Shown: in pieces, positions 17,364-28,459 of the stretch | Layout: each line of letters starts with the position of its first letter | How positions within the stretch are numbered: the first letter of the stretch is position 1 | Assembly (NCBI RefSeq): GCF_030053415.1 | Contig: NZ_JASGBJ010000002.1 | Location: 682,001-746,000 of the forward strand | Direction: 5' to 3' | DNA length: 64,000 nucleotides | DNA from: Marinobacter sp. CHS3-4 | Lineage (GTDB): Bacteria; Pseudomonadota; Gammaproteobacteria; Pseudomonadales; Oleiphilaceae | Notes under the pieces: model-generated | What the model saw: only the letters and a program-made list of their open reading frames with translations | What the model was told of the DNA's origin: nothing | Database searches by the model: none | Translations under genes and position numbers: made by a program

Positions 17364-19958
17364 GTGTTAGAAGCCTATCGTGAACACGTTGCCGAACGAG
17401 AAGCTCTGGGCATCCCCCCCAAGCCTCTCAACGCTGAGCAGACAGCCGCGCTGGTCGAGCTACTGAAGAATCCGCCTGCAGGCGAAGAAGACACACTGGT
17501 TTACCTTCTTGAAAACCGCGTGCCACCCGGCGTAGACGAAGCTGCTTATGTAAAGGCAGCCTTCCTGACCGCCATTGTTAAAGGTGAAGCGACCTCACCC
17601 CTGCTGAACAAGCCAAAGGCCGTTGACCTTCTTGGCATGATGCAGGGTGGTTACAACATCGCCACTCTGGTTGACCTGCTGGACGATGCCGAGCTGGCCG
17701 AGCAGGCGGGCGAAAAACTCAAGCGCACGCTGCTGATGTTTGATGCCTTCAACGACGTGAAGGAAAAAATGGACGCAGGCAATGCGGTTGCCAAAGCTGT
17801 CATCGAATCCTGGGCCAACGCCGAGTGGTTCACCAACAAGAAGAAGGTTCCCGAGAGCACCAAAATGGTGGTGTTCAAGGTCACCGGCGAAACCAACACC
17901 GACGATCTGTCGCCTGCACCGGATGCCTGGTCCCGCCCGGACATTCCACTGCACGCCCGCGCCGCCTACAAGATGGAGCGTGACGGTCTGAAGCCGGAAG
18001 AGCCCGGCGTTACTGGCCCGATGAGCCAGATCGACGAAATCAAATCCAAAGGCTACCCCGTTGCATTTGTTGGCGACGTGGTTGGTACCGGTTCGTCGCG
18101 TAAGTCTGCCACCAACTCTGTTCTGTGGTTCTTTGGCGAAGACATCCCGGGCGTTCCGAACAAGCGCGCCGGCGGCGTGTGCATCGGTAGCAAAGTTGCC
18201 CCTATCTTCTTCAACACCATGGAAGACGCAGGCGCGCTGGTATTCGAAGCGCCGGTGGACAACATGAACATGGGCGATGTGATCGACATCCGTCCTTACG
18301 AGGGGAAGATCCTGAATGAAGCGGGCGAGACCATCTCCGAATTCAGCTTCAAATCCGAAGTAATTCTGGACGAAGTTCAGGCCGGCGGCCGCATTCCACT
18401 GATCATTGGCCGTGGTTTGACCGCCAAAGCCCGTACCGCGCTTGGCCTGGGCGCCACTGACATCTTCCGTCTGCCAAACGACCCTGAAGCCGGCACCAAA
18501 GGCTTCACCCTTGGCCAGAAGATGGTGGGTAAAGCCTGCGGTCTTGAAGAAGGCAAAGGCGTTCGTCCTGGAACCTATTGCGAGCCACATATGACCACTG
18601 TGGGCTCACAGGACACCACTGGCCCAATGACTCGTGACGAACTCAAAGATCTGGCCTGCCTCGGCTTCCAGTCAGACCTGGTTATGCAGTCTTTCTGTCA
18701 CACCGCGGCCTACCCGAAGCCGGTCGACGTTGAAATGCAGCACACCATGCCGGACTTTATCCAGACTCGCGGCGGTGTAGCCCTGCGTCCGGGCGACGGC
18801 ATCATCCACAGCTGGCTGAACCGCATGCTGCTGCCAGATACCGTGGGTACCGGTGGTGACTCCCACACCCGTTTCCCGATGGGTATCTCCTTCCCTGCGG
18901 GTTCTGGTCTGGTGGCTTTCGCGGCTGCGACCGGCGTTATGCCGCTGGACATGCCGGAATCCGTGCTGGTGCGCTTCAAAGGCGAAATGCAGCCGGGCAT
19001 CACTCTGCGTGACCTGGTTCACGCCATTCCGCTATACGGCATCAAGCAGGGCCTGCTGACCGTTGAGAAGAAAGGCAAAATCAACGAGTTCTCTGGCCGC
19101 ATCCTTGAAATCGAAGGCCTTGAGCACCTGACCGTTGAGCAGGCGTTCGAGCTGTCCGACGCATCTGCAGAGCGCTCTGCCGCCGGTTGTACCATCAACC
19201 TGTCCGAGGACTCGGTAGCGGAATACCTGCGCTCCAACATCACCATGTTGCGCTGGATGATCGCTGAAGGTTACGGCGACCCACGTACTCTGGAGCGTCG
19301 CGCCCAGCAGATGGAAGAATGGCTGGCCGATCCGAAGCTTATGCGTGCGGATAAAGACGCCGAGTACGCCCACGTGGTGGAAATCGACCTGGCCGATATC
19401 AAAGAGCCGATCGTATGCTGCCCGAACGACCCGGACGACGCCAGGTTCCTGTCCGAAGTCGCTGGCGACAAGGTGGACGAAGTGTTCATCGGTTCCTGCA
19501 TGACCAACATCGGCCACTTCCGCGCCGCTGGCAAGCTGCTGGAGCAGAACAAAGAGCCCCTGAAAACCCGTCTGTGGATGTCACCACCCACCAAGATGGA
19601 CCAGGCGCAGCTGATGGAGGAAGGTTACTTCAACACCTACGGCACTGCGGGCGTGCGCACTGAAATGCCAGGCTGCTCACTGTGCATGGGTAACCAGGCG
19701 CGTGTCGCTGCCAAGAGCACGGTGCTGTCTACTTCCACTCGTAACTTCCCGAACCGTCTGGGCGATGGTGCCAACGTGTACCTGACCTCTGCGGAACTGG
19801 CTGCGGTTGGCGCGGTTCTGGGCAAACTCCCGTCTCCGGCGGAGTACATGGAGTACGCCAAGGATCTGAACAGCATGTCGAAAGAGATCTACAAGTATCT
19901 CAACTTCGACCAGATGGAGCTGTACACCAGCAAGGCGTCTGAGGCCACCGTGGCCTAA
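17364..19958 (+). CDS. acnB: Aconitate hydratase B
   Basis: Bifunctional aconitase B and 2-methylisocitrate dehydratase, the main TCA-cycle aconitase of gammaproteobacteria. The GTG at 17364 begins [13 protein letters not shown], which aligns with E. coli MLEEYRKHVAER and has GAGGG upstream. An ATG at 17349 lacks a ribosome site and would add five residues. The N-terminal HEAT-like domain is followed by the swivel domain ([13 protein letters not shown]) and the catalytic core. Fe-S ligands lie in [14 protein letters not shown] and [13 protein letters not shown]. It has 864 residues, near the 865 of E. coli. A strong terminator and two repeat hairpins follow. Confidence 0.97.
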   Translation: MLEAYREHVAEREALGIPPKPLNAEQTAALVELLKNPPAGEEDTLVYLLENRVPPGVDEAAYVKAAFLTAIVKGEATSPLLNKPKAVDLLGMMQGGYNIATLVDLLDDAELAEQAGEKLKRTLLMFDAFNDVKEKMDAGNAVAKAVIESWANAEWFTNKKKVPESTKMVVFKVTGETNTDDLSPAPDAWSRPDIPLHARAAYKMERDGLKPEEPGVTGPMSQIDEIKSKGYPVAFVGDVVGTGSSRKSATNSVLWFFGEDIPGVPNKRAGGVCIGSKVAPIFFNTMEDAGALVFEAPVDNMNMGDVIDIRPYEGKILNEAGETISEFSFKSEVILDEVQAGGRIPLIIGRGLTAKARTALGLGATDIFRLPNDPEAGTKGFTLGQKMVGKACGLEEGKGVRPGTYCEPHMTTVGSQDTTGPMTRDELKDLACLGFQSDLVMQSFCHTAAYPKPVDVEMQHTMPDFIQTRGGVALRPGDGIIHSWLNRMLLPDTVGTGGDSHTRFPMGISFPAGSGLVAFAAATGVMPLDMPESVLVRFKGEMQPGITLRDLVHAIPLYGIKQGLLTVEKKGKINEFSGRILEIEGLEHLTVEQAFELSDASAERSAAGCTINLSEDSVAEYLRSNITMLRWMIAEGYGDPRTLERRAQQMEEWLADPKLMRADKDAEYAHVVEIDLADIKEPIVCCPNDPDDARFLSEVAGDKVDEVFIGSCMTNIGHFRAAGKLLEQNKEPLKTRLWMSPPTKMDQAQLMEEGYFNTYGTAGVRTEMPGCSLCMGNQARVAAKSTVLSTSTRNFPNRLGDGANVYLTSAELAAVGAVLGKLPSPAEYMEYAKDLNSMSKEIYKYLNFDQMELYTSKASEATVA

Positions 19959-19994
19959 ACGGAGCCTGAGACTGACCTTCTGGTCCGTTCCATG

Positions 19995-20027
19995 AAAGCG
20001 CCAGCCTTCGGGCTGGCGCTTTTTTTG
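19995..20027 (+). terminator. Terminator of acnB
   Basis: Stem AAGCGCCAGCC/GGCTGGCGCTT with a TTCG tetraloop, followed by a T-run. A very strong intrinsic terminator 37 nt after the acnB stop. Confidence 0.92.
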
Positions 20028-20081
20028 TTTCTAGCCTGTCGGTTTTGGGGCTTGCCCCCTAGCCTGATGATGTCGGTGTTT

Positions 20082-20174
20082 GGCCCACGGTCGGTAAGTC
20101 TTTTCTTTCGGGAAAAGAACTCGCTTCGCTCAGACACCTTTATCCCTGCAGAAAAGACTTCCCCACCGCGAGCC
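20082..20174 (-). repeat. Intergenic hairpin repeat, copy B1
   Basis: Arms 20082-20106 and 20150-20174 (25 nt each). In the minus-strand RNA 21 of 25 positions are Watson-Crick, two more are G-U and two are mismatches. The 43-nt loop read on the minus strand holds the core AAAGGTGTCTGAGCGAAGC, the same as copy B2. It faces B2 in inverted orientation, 68 nt apart. Confidence 0.8.
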
Positions 20175-20242
20175 AGATCCAACTCATGGGATATCGCTTC
20201 TACCTTTCATTCAGTAAAAGGAGTAGTGCACTTGGTCAGATC

Positions 20243-20337
20243 GGCGCGGGGGTGGGATACCCTTTCTGGCGGGAACAAAGGTGTCTGAGCGAAGCGAGTT
20301 CTTTTTCCCATAAGAAAGGGTATCCCACCCTCGTGCC
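20243..20337 (+). repeat. Intergenic hairpin repeat, copy B2
   Basis: Arms 20243-20267 and 20313-20337 (25 nt each), with 23 Watson-Crick pairs and two G-U wobbles, around a 45-nt loop. The loop contains AAAGGTGTCTGAGCGAAGC. The arm sequences are unrelated to copy A in their inner half, yet arm and loop lengths are identical. It lies between the acnB terminator and the putP terminator. The 460-nt gap here holds no gene. Confidence 0.85.
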
Positions 20338-20359
20338 AGCCCCCTAAGCAGCAAGCTAC

Positions 20360-20390
20360 AAAAAAAGAGGGCCCCGAAGGAGCCCTCTTT
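20360..20390 (-). terminator. Terminator of putP
   Basis: On the minus strand AAAGAGGGCTCC, TTCG, GGGGCCCTCTTT then a T-run. The stem has one mismatch. It lies 28 nt past the putP stop. Confidence 0.88.
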
Positions 20391-20418
20391 CCACTCAGAA
20401 AGTGATCAACACGCGGAG

Positions 20419-21909
20419 TTACCGCTCGATGTGCTGATACTCGCCGGCATCCGCAGTGACCGAGCTCACCACCATGATGGCAACCCAGGCCAGGATGAAG
20501 CCAGGAATGATCTCGTACACACCAGGACCACCCATGAACTCACCGTTCCAGCCCATCGAGATCCAGATCATCACCGTGGCGGCACCCACAACCATGCCTG
20601 CGATCGCGCCAGCACCGTTAGTCCGTGGCCACATCAGGGACAGGATAATCAGCGGACCAAAGGCGGCACCAAAGCCGGCCCAAGCGTTACTGACCAGTGC
20701 CAGAACCTGAGAGTCGGGATCCGATGCAATCACCGAAGCCACCAGACCAACCAGTACGACGCACACGCGACCAACGTTGACACACTCCCTGTCAGAAGCT
20801 TCTTTACGCAGGAACAAACGATAGAAGTCTTCCGTCAGCGAGGATGACGACACCAGCAACTGACTGGAAATGGTACTCATCACTGCAGCAAGCAGAGCGG
20901 CGTACAGGAAGCCAGTGATCAGCGGGTGGAACAGAAGCTCTGAAAGGATGATGAAGATCGTTTCGGGGTCATCAACAGTCATACCATTACGCACAGCGTA
21001 GGCACGGCCGAACACACCCAGGGACACGGCGCCGATCAGGGAGATCAGCATCCAGCCCATGCCGATATTACGGGCAGTGGGTACGTCTTTCAGTGTACGG
21101 ATCGCCATGAAACGCACGATAATGTGTGGCTGGCCGAAATAGCCAAGCCCCCAGGTCACCGCGGACAGCCAACCTATGATGGTCAGGCCTTCCGTCCAGG
21201 AGAGCAAGGAGGGATCGACTTCATTCAGGGTTTGCTGCGCCTGGGCGAAACCGCCACCTCCTTCGCCAAAGAGAACAACGGCCGGCATAATCACCAGTGC
21301 CAGCATCATGATGCAGCCCTGGACGAAGTCCGTCATGCTAACGGCAAGGAAACCACCAACCACGGTATAGACCAGCACCACACCAAGTGTGATGACGATA
21401 CCCACCGCATAGTCGCTCAAACCACCGAAGTTAAAGATGCCAGAGAACGCACTTTCAAACAGTTTGCCACCAGCAACCAGGCCAGACGCGGTGTACACCG
21501 CGAAGAAAATAACGATAACGATGGCCGATACAGTACGCAGAGAGAGCGCCTGGGTCGGAAAACGATTCGCCAGAAAGGACGGGATGGTAATAGCGTTGCC
21601 ATAGTGAACGGTTTGCTCACGAAGGCGAGGCGCAACCAGCGTCCAATTGAAAAAGGCACCGACCAACAGGCCAATGCCGATCCAGGCAGAACCCAGACCG
21701 GAAGCGAACAGCGCCCCGGGCAAACCCAGAAGCAACCAACCACTCATGTCCGAGGCGCCTGCCGACAGTGCGGCCACCTTCGGGCTGAGGGACCGTCCAC
21801 CCAACATATAGTCTTCGGATGACGACGTAGATGTGCGCATTGCGTACAGGCCGATAACAATCATCAGCGCAAAATACCCAATGAGACTAATCCATACACC
21901 AATAGCCAT
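20419..21909 (-). CDS. putP: Sodium/proline symporter
   Basis: Inner-membrane Na+/proline cotransporter of the SSS family, 496 residues from the ATG at 21909. That start has a full GGAGG six nt upstream; the longer frame from 21987 is not used. Family marks include SSSEDYMLGGRSL, LSAGASDMSGWLLLG (Na+ site region), TIPSFLANRF, GYFGQPHIIVRFMA and AVMSTISSQLLVSSS. It sits 183 nt downstream of putA on the same strand, completing pruR-putA-putP. It imports the substrate that PutA degrades. Confidence 0.96.
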   Translation of the reverse strand: MAIGVWISLIGYFALMIVIGLYAMRTSTSSSEDYMLGGRSLSPKVAALSAGASDMSGWLLLGLPGALFASGLGSAWIGIGLLVGAFFNWTLVAPRLREQTVHYGNAITIPSFLANRFPTQALSLRTVSAIVIVIFFAVYTASGLVAGGKLFESAFSGIFNFGGLSDYAVGIVITLGVVLVYTVVGGFLAVSMTDFVQGCIMMLALVIMPAVVLFGEGGGGFAQAQQTLNEVDPSLLSWTEGLTIIGWLSAVTWGLGYFGQPHIIVRFMAIRTLKDVPTARNIGMGWMLISLIGAVSLGVFGRAYAVRNGMTVDDPETIFIILSELLFHPLITGFLYAALLAAVMSTISSQLLVSSSSLTEDFYRLFLRKEASDRECVNVGRVCVVLVGLVASVIASDPDSQVLALVSNAWAGFGAAFGPLIILSLMWPRTNGAGAIAGMVVGAATVMIWISMGWNGEFMGGPGVYEIIPGFILAWVAIMVVSSVTADAGEYQHIER

Positions 21910-22092
21910 GAAATTCCTCCAGTTTTCTGTGCCGACAGCTGTGTCGGCCAGTTGGTGCGATTGCCGTGTCACGCCTGACATTCGCACTCATTTTTTCTCT
22001 CGTATTACTCACTCTGATTCACGACACGTTTGCCGCTAGCTCCTACCCGGCTCTTCCAATAAATGCCCCCTTTTCTGTGAATGTCAGACTTT

Positions 22093-24927
22093 CTAAATGC
22101 CAAGAGACAACAGTGACGCGTTGCCTCCCATTGCTGTGGTATTGATTGTTCGTGTTCGCTCTGCAGCAAAGCGTAGCAGGTAATTCGGACCACCTGCCTT
22201 GGGATCAGCGCCCGACAGGCCCTCCCCCCCGCACGGCTGAACGCCTGCAACAGCGGCCGCCTGATCGCGATTGATGTATGTATTGCCTGCCCTCACACGT
22301 TTTTCTATGTAGGCAGCTGTGGACTCGCTTCGACTCTGAATACCCAGTGTCAGCCCGTTTCCAAGGCTATTGATCTGGTTGATCACCCCATCCAGATCGT
22401 CGGAGCGGTAACGGATTACATGAAGGATAGGACCAAAACATTCATTTTTCAGGTATTTAAGCGATTTTATTTCCCAGGCAGACGGTGCGACGAAGTGACC
22501 AGCCGCATCAACGACGGGCATCGGAGACTTTCCGATCAGACGAGCATCCCTTTCAAGAACTTCAAGGTATCGCTCAAACCTGGACTTTGCATCGGCATCC
22601 ACCATTGGCCCAACATCGGTGGACAGCCGCGTGGAGTTACCCACGCAAACGTCGTTCAGTGCTCCTGCTATTAGCCTTTCGGTCTGATCGGCAATGTCTT
22701 CCGGAAGAAACAGCACCCGCAGAGCAGAACAGCCCTGCCCGGCAGACGAAAACGCCGATTCCAATGCATCCCGGACAACCTGTTCCGGCACTGCACTGCT
22801 ATCAGCAATCATCGCGTTCTGACCGCCGATCTCCGCAACCAGCGGCGCGCACGCGCCCTCACGTTCAGCCAGAAGTCGATTAATCCGACGGGCGACCTGC
22901 GCAGAGCCGGTAAAGGTGACGCCCGCTATCCTGGGGTCCGGTACCAGCGTACTCCCGACGAAATCGCGATGCCCCGGTAACAGATGAATGGCGTTTTCCG
23001 GAATGCCCGCTGCAAGCATGAGCTCCACCAGCCTGTGAGCCAGCAAGCTGCTCTGCCCGGAGGATTCGGCGAGAACCGTATTGCCGGCAAGCAAAGCAGC
23101 GACAATCTGGCCACAGAAGACCGACATTGGAGAGCCGGCGGGACTGACACAAAGAAAGACGCCCCGTCCCTCCATATATAGCTCATTGGTTTCTCCTGTC
23201 GGGCCCGGTAGGGCCACCGAATGACCAAATCGTGACCTGGACTGACTAGCGTAATACCTGCAGAGATCGACGGTATTACGCAAATCCTCGATGACACTGC
23301 GAATGGGCAGACCGGTTTCCTGACTGCATAACGCGACCAGCTCACAGCGATGGGCCTCAATGGCATCTGCAAACCCTTGTACCGCATCTGCCCGCTCGGC
23401 GGCAGGACAGTCACACCAACCGACAAACCCGCAGAGCGCTTGTTCCAGTGCCGACTCCAGGTTTTCCAGTTCGAGCCCAAAACGTTCACCAATCGGCTCA
23501 CCGTTGTTAGGCGACAAAACGGCTTCAGAACACCCTCCAAGAAAGGTTTTGCCGCCGATGATGGGGCCCGCTTGCCACTCATGGCCCCACCATTGACGTA
23601 ATCCGGCAACGAATTTCTCACGGTCTGCTGTAATCGCCAGGTTCCAGCCTTTTGCATTCGTCCGCTCACTTCCATACAACAAGGGCGGTAACGGGATAAG
23701 GTCGTTTCCCAGGGACGGATACGTTCCCAGCTCCTGCACAGGATCCTTAGTCAGGACTTCAACCGGTGTTTCTGAACCCGCAAGGCGATGAACGAAAGAC
23801 GTGCTGGCGCCGTTTTCCAACAGCCTGCGCACCAGGTAAGGAGGGAGCTCCTCATGGCCGCCTACCGGTGCATAAATGCGCACCGGATAGTCGAATCGTT
23901 TGAGAATCGAGTCGTAAAGTGCATCGCCCATTCCATGAAGACGCTGCAATTCGAGACGGCGGTCTTTACTGCTCGACATTACCAATACCGACGCAACCGT
24001 GTGGGCATTGTGGGTGGCCAATTGGGGAAAAAGGCCCCCTTTGGTGTAATCACTTAATAGAAAGCGAAGGCAAGCCAGATAGGACGTATCGGTACCCTCT
24101 TTACGCGTAAACACGGGATAGCTGGAAATCCCCAGCTGTTGAGCGTGCTTTATCTCAGCATCCCAGTAGGCACCTTTTACCAGCCGAACGGGAATCTCAT
24201 CGCCTTGCTCTTTTGCCAGCTTGTTGAGCCAGCACAACGCTGGAAGTGCTCGCTTGGAATAGGCCTGGATGGCCACTCCAAGCCCGTTCCAACCTTCAGC
24301 AACAGGCGAGTAATACACCTTTTCAAACAGCTGAAGCGTGAGTTCGAACCGGTCCATGTCCTCAGCGTCCAGCGTAATGGCCACGCCCTGCCCTCTGGCG
24401 CAGGCCACCAGATCGCAAAGTATGGGGTACAGGTCGGCAAAGACGCGCTCTTGCTGTGACACGTCGAACCGTGGATGAAGTGCTGACAGTTTTAGGGACA
24501 CCGATAGCGGACGTGTCTTTTTACCCCAGCGTGACTGCGGCCCGGCTGTCAGAATGGCTTCCTCATAACGGGCGAAATGGCGGGCTGCATCAGAGGCGGT
24601 TACGGCAGACTCAGCAAGCATGTCGAAAGAGTAGGAGCAACCTTTACGCAGGCACTCCCCGGCATTTTCAAGCGCTTTGCCAATGTCCTGCCCCAGGACA
24701 AATTGCTGGCTGAGAAGCTCAGGTGACTGGTCTGGAGCAAGACGAATCAGATCGGCGGCCGTCTCGGCAGTCGCTTTTTGCTCGGCAGCGTTGCTTTCGG
24801 CAAGCACCATGAGTTCGCGAAGATAGGCCTCTTCATCGACAGCATAATTTTCGAGCATGCCGTGCCAGAAAAAGGTTTTTGATTGTTCCTGAAACACAGG
24901 CTCCAGGGCCCTGGCGGCCTCGAACAT
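22093..24927 (-). CDS. putA: Bifunctional proline dehydrogenase / P5C dehydrogenase (compact type)
   Basis: Oxidises proline to glutamate in two steps. The N-terminal FAD barrel contains VSLKLSALHPRFD, VRLVKGAYWDAEIKHAQ, ATHNAHTV and RRLLENGASTSFV. The C-terminal aldehyde dehydrogenase contains the catalytic glutamate in VAEIGGQNAM and the cysteine in SAGQGCSALRVLF. There is no N-terminal ribbon-helix-helix domain, so it cannot repress its own gene as E. coli PutA does. At 944 residues it is shorter than most type A PutA proteins (about 1000), though both catalytic domains appear whole. GGGGAG precedes the ATG, and a TAG lies just upstream in frame, so the start is firm. Confidence 0.95.
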   Translation of the reverse strand: MFEAARALEPVFQEQSKTFFWHGMLENYAVDEEAYLRELMVLAESNAAEQKATAETAADLIRLAPDQSPELLSQQFVLGQDIGKALENAGECLRKGCSYSFDMLAESAVTASDAARHFARYEEAILTAGPQSRWGKKTRPLSVSLKLSALHPRFDVSQQERVFADLYPILCDLVACARGQGVAITLDAEDMDRFELTLQLFEKVYYSPVAEGWNGLGVAIQAYSKRALPALCWLNKLAKEQGDEIPVRLVKGAYWDAEIKHAQQLGISSYPVFTRKEGTDTSYLACLRFLLSDYTKGGLFPQLATHNAHTVASVLVMSSSKDRRLELQRLHGMGDALYDSILKRFDYPVRIYAPVGGHEELPPYLVRRLLENGASTSFVHRLAGSETPVEVLTKDPVQELGTYPSLGNDLIPLPPLLYGSERTNAKGWNLAITADREKFVAGLRQWWGHEWQAGPIIGGKTFLGGCSEAVLSPNNGEPIGERFGLELENLESALEQALCGFVGWCDCPAAERADAVQGFADAIEAHRCELVALCSQETGLPIRSVIEDLRNTVDLCRYYASQSRSRFGHSVALPGPTGETNELYMEGRGVFLCVSPAGSPMSVFCGQIVAALLAGNTVLAESSGQSSLLAHRLVELMLAAGIPENAIHLLPGHRDFVGSTLVPDPRIAGVTFTGSAQVARRINRLLAEREGACAPLVAEIGGQNAMIADSSAVPEQVVRDALESAFSSAGQGCSALRVLFLPEDIADQTERLIAGALNDVCVGNSTRLSTDVGPMVDADAKSRFERYLEVLERDARLIGKSPMPVVDAAGHFVAPSAWEIKSLKYLKNECFGPILHVIRYRSDDLDGVINQINSLGNGLTLGIQSRSESTAAYIEKRVRAGNTYINRDQAAAVAGVQPCGGEGLSGADPKAGGPNYLLRFAAERTRTINTTAMGGNASLLSLGI

Positions 24928-24963
24928 CTGAACTCCCCTGCATCCCTAGATAACCAAACTGAC

Positions 24964-25023
24964 CTAACGTTAGTCGTCACACAGGGATCAGGCTTACAAA
25001 ATCCTACGATTATTTTGCAAAAT
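24964..25023. promoter_or_regulatory. pruR-putA intergenic palindromes, candidate operator
   Basis: Two perfect palindromes occur in the 132-nt gap: CTAACGTTAG at 24964-24973 and ATTTTGCAAAAT at 25012-25023. They lie upstream of putA. They could bind PruR or another regulator, or be part of the promoter. AraC-type proteins more often use direct repeats, so the assignment is weak. Confidence 0.35.
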
Positions 25024-25059
25024 CATACTGAGATGGAATTCGTGTGTGCGATAACGGCG

Positions 25060-25830
25060 TCAGGCCGCCGCGCGAAGGCGAGAAGGCGTGGTGCCCTTAT
25101 GCTTTTTCAGTGCATTGGTGAGGGCGCTTTGTGAAGAAAACCCCGTGCGATATCCCACTTCTGAGATGGATAGATTCGTACTTGAAAGCAGTTGAACCGC
25201 CTGGTCCAGCCGTGTCTGCAACAGAAACTGGTGGGGCGTTATGCCGGTGAGATCCCGGAACATCTCATGGAATCGGCTGGTGCTCAGGCAGGCAACACCC
25301 GCCAGGTCCTCCACTGAGATCTTGCGCTGAAGGTTCTCCATGATATAACGGCGAATGGTATCGGGGCTGAGGCTCTGACGCCCGGGGCGGACGTTGCGTT
25401 CGCCGTTCAACCGCTCTGCCATGCAATGCAGAATGCTGGCGCCGAGATGGCGTTTCATCGTTTGATTCTCAGGGGAGCGGTCGAACTCTCCGGCGACAAA
25501 CTGCACCAGATTCTGCATCTGATTGTCGAGAGCCAGTGTTCTGGGCCGCTCGAACAGAGGCGCCAGCTTTTCATAGTCGCAGTGATCGGAAGTATCCAGA
25601 GCAGAGACGCCTGGGTCCAGGTCAATGACCAGGACATGATTCTGCAGATCGCCGCAGTAATCGTGCCGGGCCTGGGTGGGCACCAGACAGGCGCTCCATG
25701 TGTCCAGATGGGCCCCGGTGCCATCGACGGTCAGATCGGCTTCGCCCTGAACACCTATCACAATCTGATGATGCTCATGGCGGTGCTGATGAGACGCGGT
25801 AGGAAGCTTTAGCAGACGCGCATCCAACAT
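25060..25830 (-). CDS. pruR: AraC-family regulator of proline catabolism
   Basis: 256 residues. An N-terminal cupin-like part (HQHRHEHHQIVIGVQGEADL) is followed by two C-terminal helix-turn-helix motifs (ISVEDLAGVACLSTSRFHEMF and SISEVGYRTGFSSQSALTNAL). Adjacency to putA and putP on the same strand matches PruR, the AraC-type proline-responsive activator of putAP in Pseudomonas aeruginosa. The lack of a DNA-binding domain in this PutA makes such a regulator expected. The symbol rests on family and context. Confidence 0.85.
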   Translation of the reverse strand: MLDARLLKLPTASHQHRHEHHQIVIGVQGEADLTVDGTGAHLDTWSACLVPTQARHDYCGDLQNHVLVIDLDPGVSALDTSDHCDYEKLAPLFERPRTLALDNQMQNLVQFVAGEFDRSPENQTMKRHLGASILHCMAERLNGERNVRPGRQSLSPDTIRRYIMENLQRKISVEDLAGVACLSTSRFHEMFRDLTGITPHQFLLQTRLDQAVQLLSSTNLSISEVGYRTGFSSQSALTNALKKHKGTTPSRLRAAA

Positions 25831-25921
25831 ACTTAAAGCCTGTTTGCCATCGCCAGGTGATCACTCATTAAAACAAAACCGCGAATGCTTTGCACGGAAC
25901 CCACCGGGGGTTGATTCAGGA

Positions 25922-27618
<1,697 letters not shown>

Positions 27619-27623
27619 ACGAA

Positions 27624-28454
27624 TTATTCCAAGGTTTCAAGAGGATTTGCGATTGTCGCAAGTGTGCCATCAACTGGCAAATTAACCCGCTCCAGAATGC
27701 GTACTGGCACAACACCAAACACACTGTTCAGCAGATACAGCCCGCGGAACTCCGGCATCGATGCCAGATCCGCAGGCAAGGGCCGCTCAGCGACCTGCTC
27801 CCCTGCCTTTTTAAGACATTCCATTGCGTACTGCCGCATCACGCCCGATACCGCAATGGACCCAACCGGTGGCGTCACCCATTCCTCACCAAGACGGGCC
27901 ATCAGGTTTGTACGGGTACCCTCTACCAGATCACCGGACCGATCTTTCATAATCAGCTCCCAGTCATCCTCGGTAAATTCCTGGCTCGCCATTACCTGCT
28001 CCAGGCGATTCAATGATTTGATGCCAGCAAGGTGAGGGTTAACCATCAGTGGAATACTCGCAAAGCCTGCCACTACGCCGTCAGGATCTGGCAAGGGTGG
28101 GAACGTAGAAGCAGACACAATCAACTTGGGCTCCACTGAAACCGGGGGGCGATACCCGCGACCACCACTACCACGGGTCAGAATCATCTTCAGAATCCAA
28201 TTGCCGGAAGTGTCGCTGGAGCGTTGGCCAGAGAATCGCTGAGCGGCCTGAGACAGCGCCGTATCAAGCTCAGCATGACTTATCGGTATGCCGAGGCGAA
28301 GGGCGTCGGTCACCATTCGGTTCAGGTGCAGCTGCCGCAGCACAGCTTTCTGCCCCACCATACGAACCGTTTCAAAAAGCCCGTCACCATAGGCAAAGCC
28401 GCGATCCGTTGCCTGAATAGGATCTTTATCAGCAAACAGAACTTTCAGCTTAAT
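27624..28454 (-). CDS. pabC: Aminodeoxychorismate lyase, apparent ATT start
   Basis: PLP enzyme that releases p-aminobenzoate for folate synthesis. DRGFAYGDGLFETVR near the N-terminus is the class IV aminotransferase signature. Internal KDRSGDLVEGTRTNL and a C-terminal LYLLNSVFGVVPVR follow. The first in-frame ATG (28361) lies after that signature, so it cannot be the start. No ATG, GTG or TTG occurs between the signature and the fabF stop. An ATT at 28454 sits nine nt after GAGGA and gives the family's usual N-terminal length (276 residues). CTG codons nearby are alternatives, and a base error cannot be excluded. Confidence 0.85.
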   Translation of the reverse strand: MKLKVLFADKDPIQATDRGFAYGDGLFETVRMVGQKAVLRQLHLNRMVTDALRLGIPISHAELDTALSQAAQRFSGQRSSDTSGNWILKMILTRGSGGRGYRPPVSVEPKLIVSASTFPPLPDPDGVVAGFASIPLMVNPHLAGIKSLNRLEQVMASQEFTEDDWELIMKDRSGDLVEGTRTNLMARLGEEWVTPPVGSIAVSGVMRQYAMECLKKAGEQVAERPLPADLASMPEFRGLYLLNSVFGVVPVRILERVNLPVDGTLATIANPLETLE

Positions 28455-28459
28455 GACAG

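Noticed and set aside
20047..20058. Small GGGGC/GCCCC hairpin after acnB
   Set aside because: Only five base pairs and no T-run; it follows a much stronger terminator.
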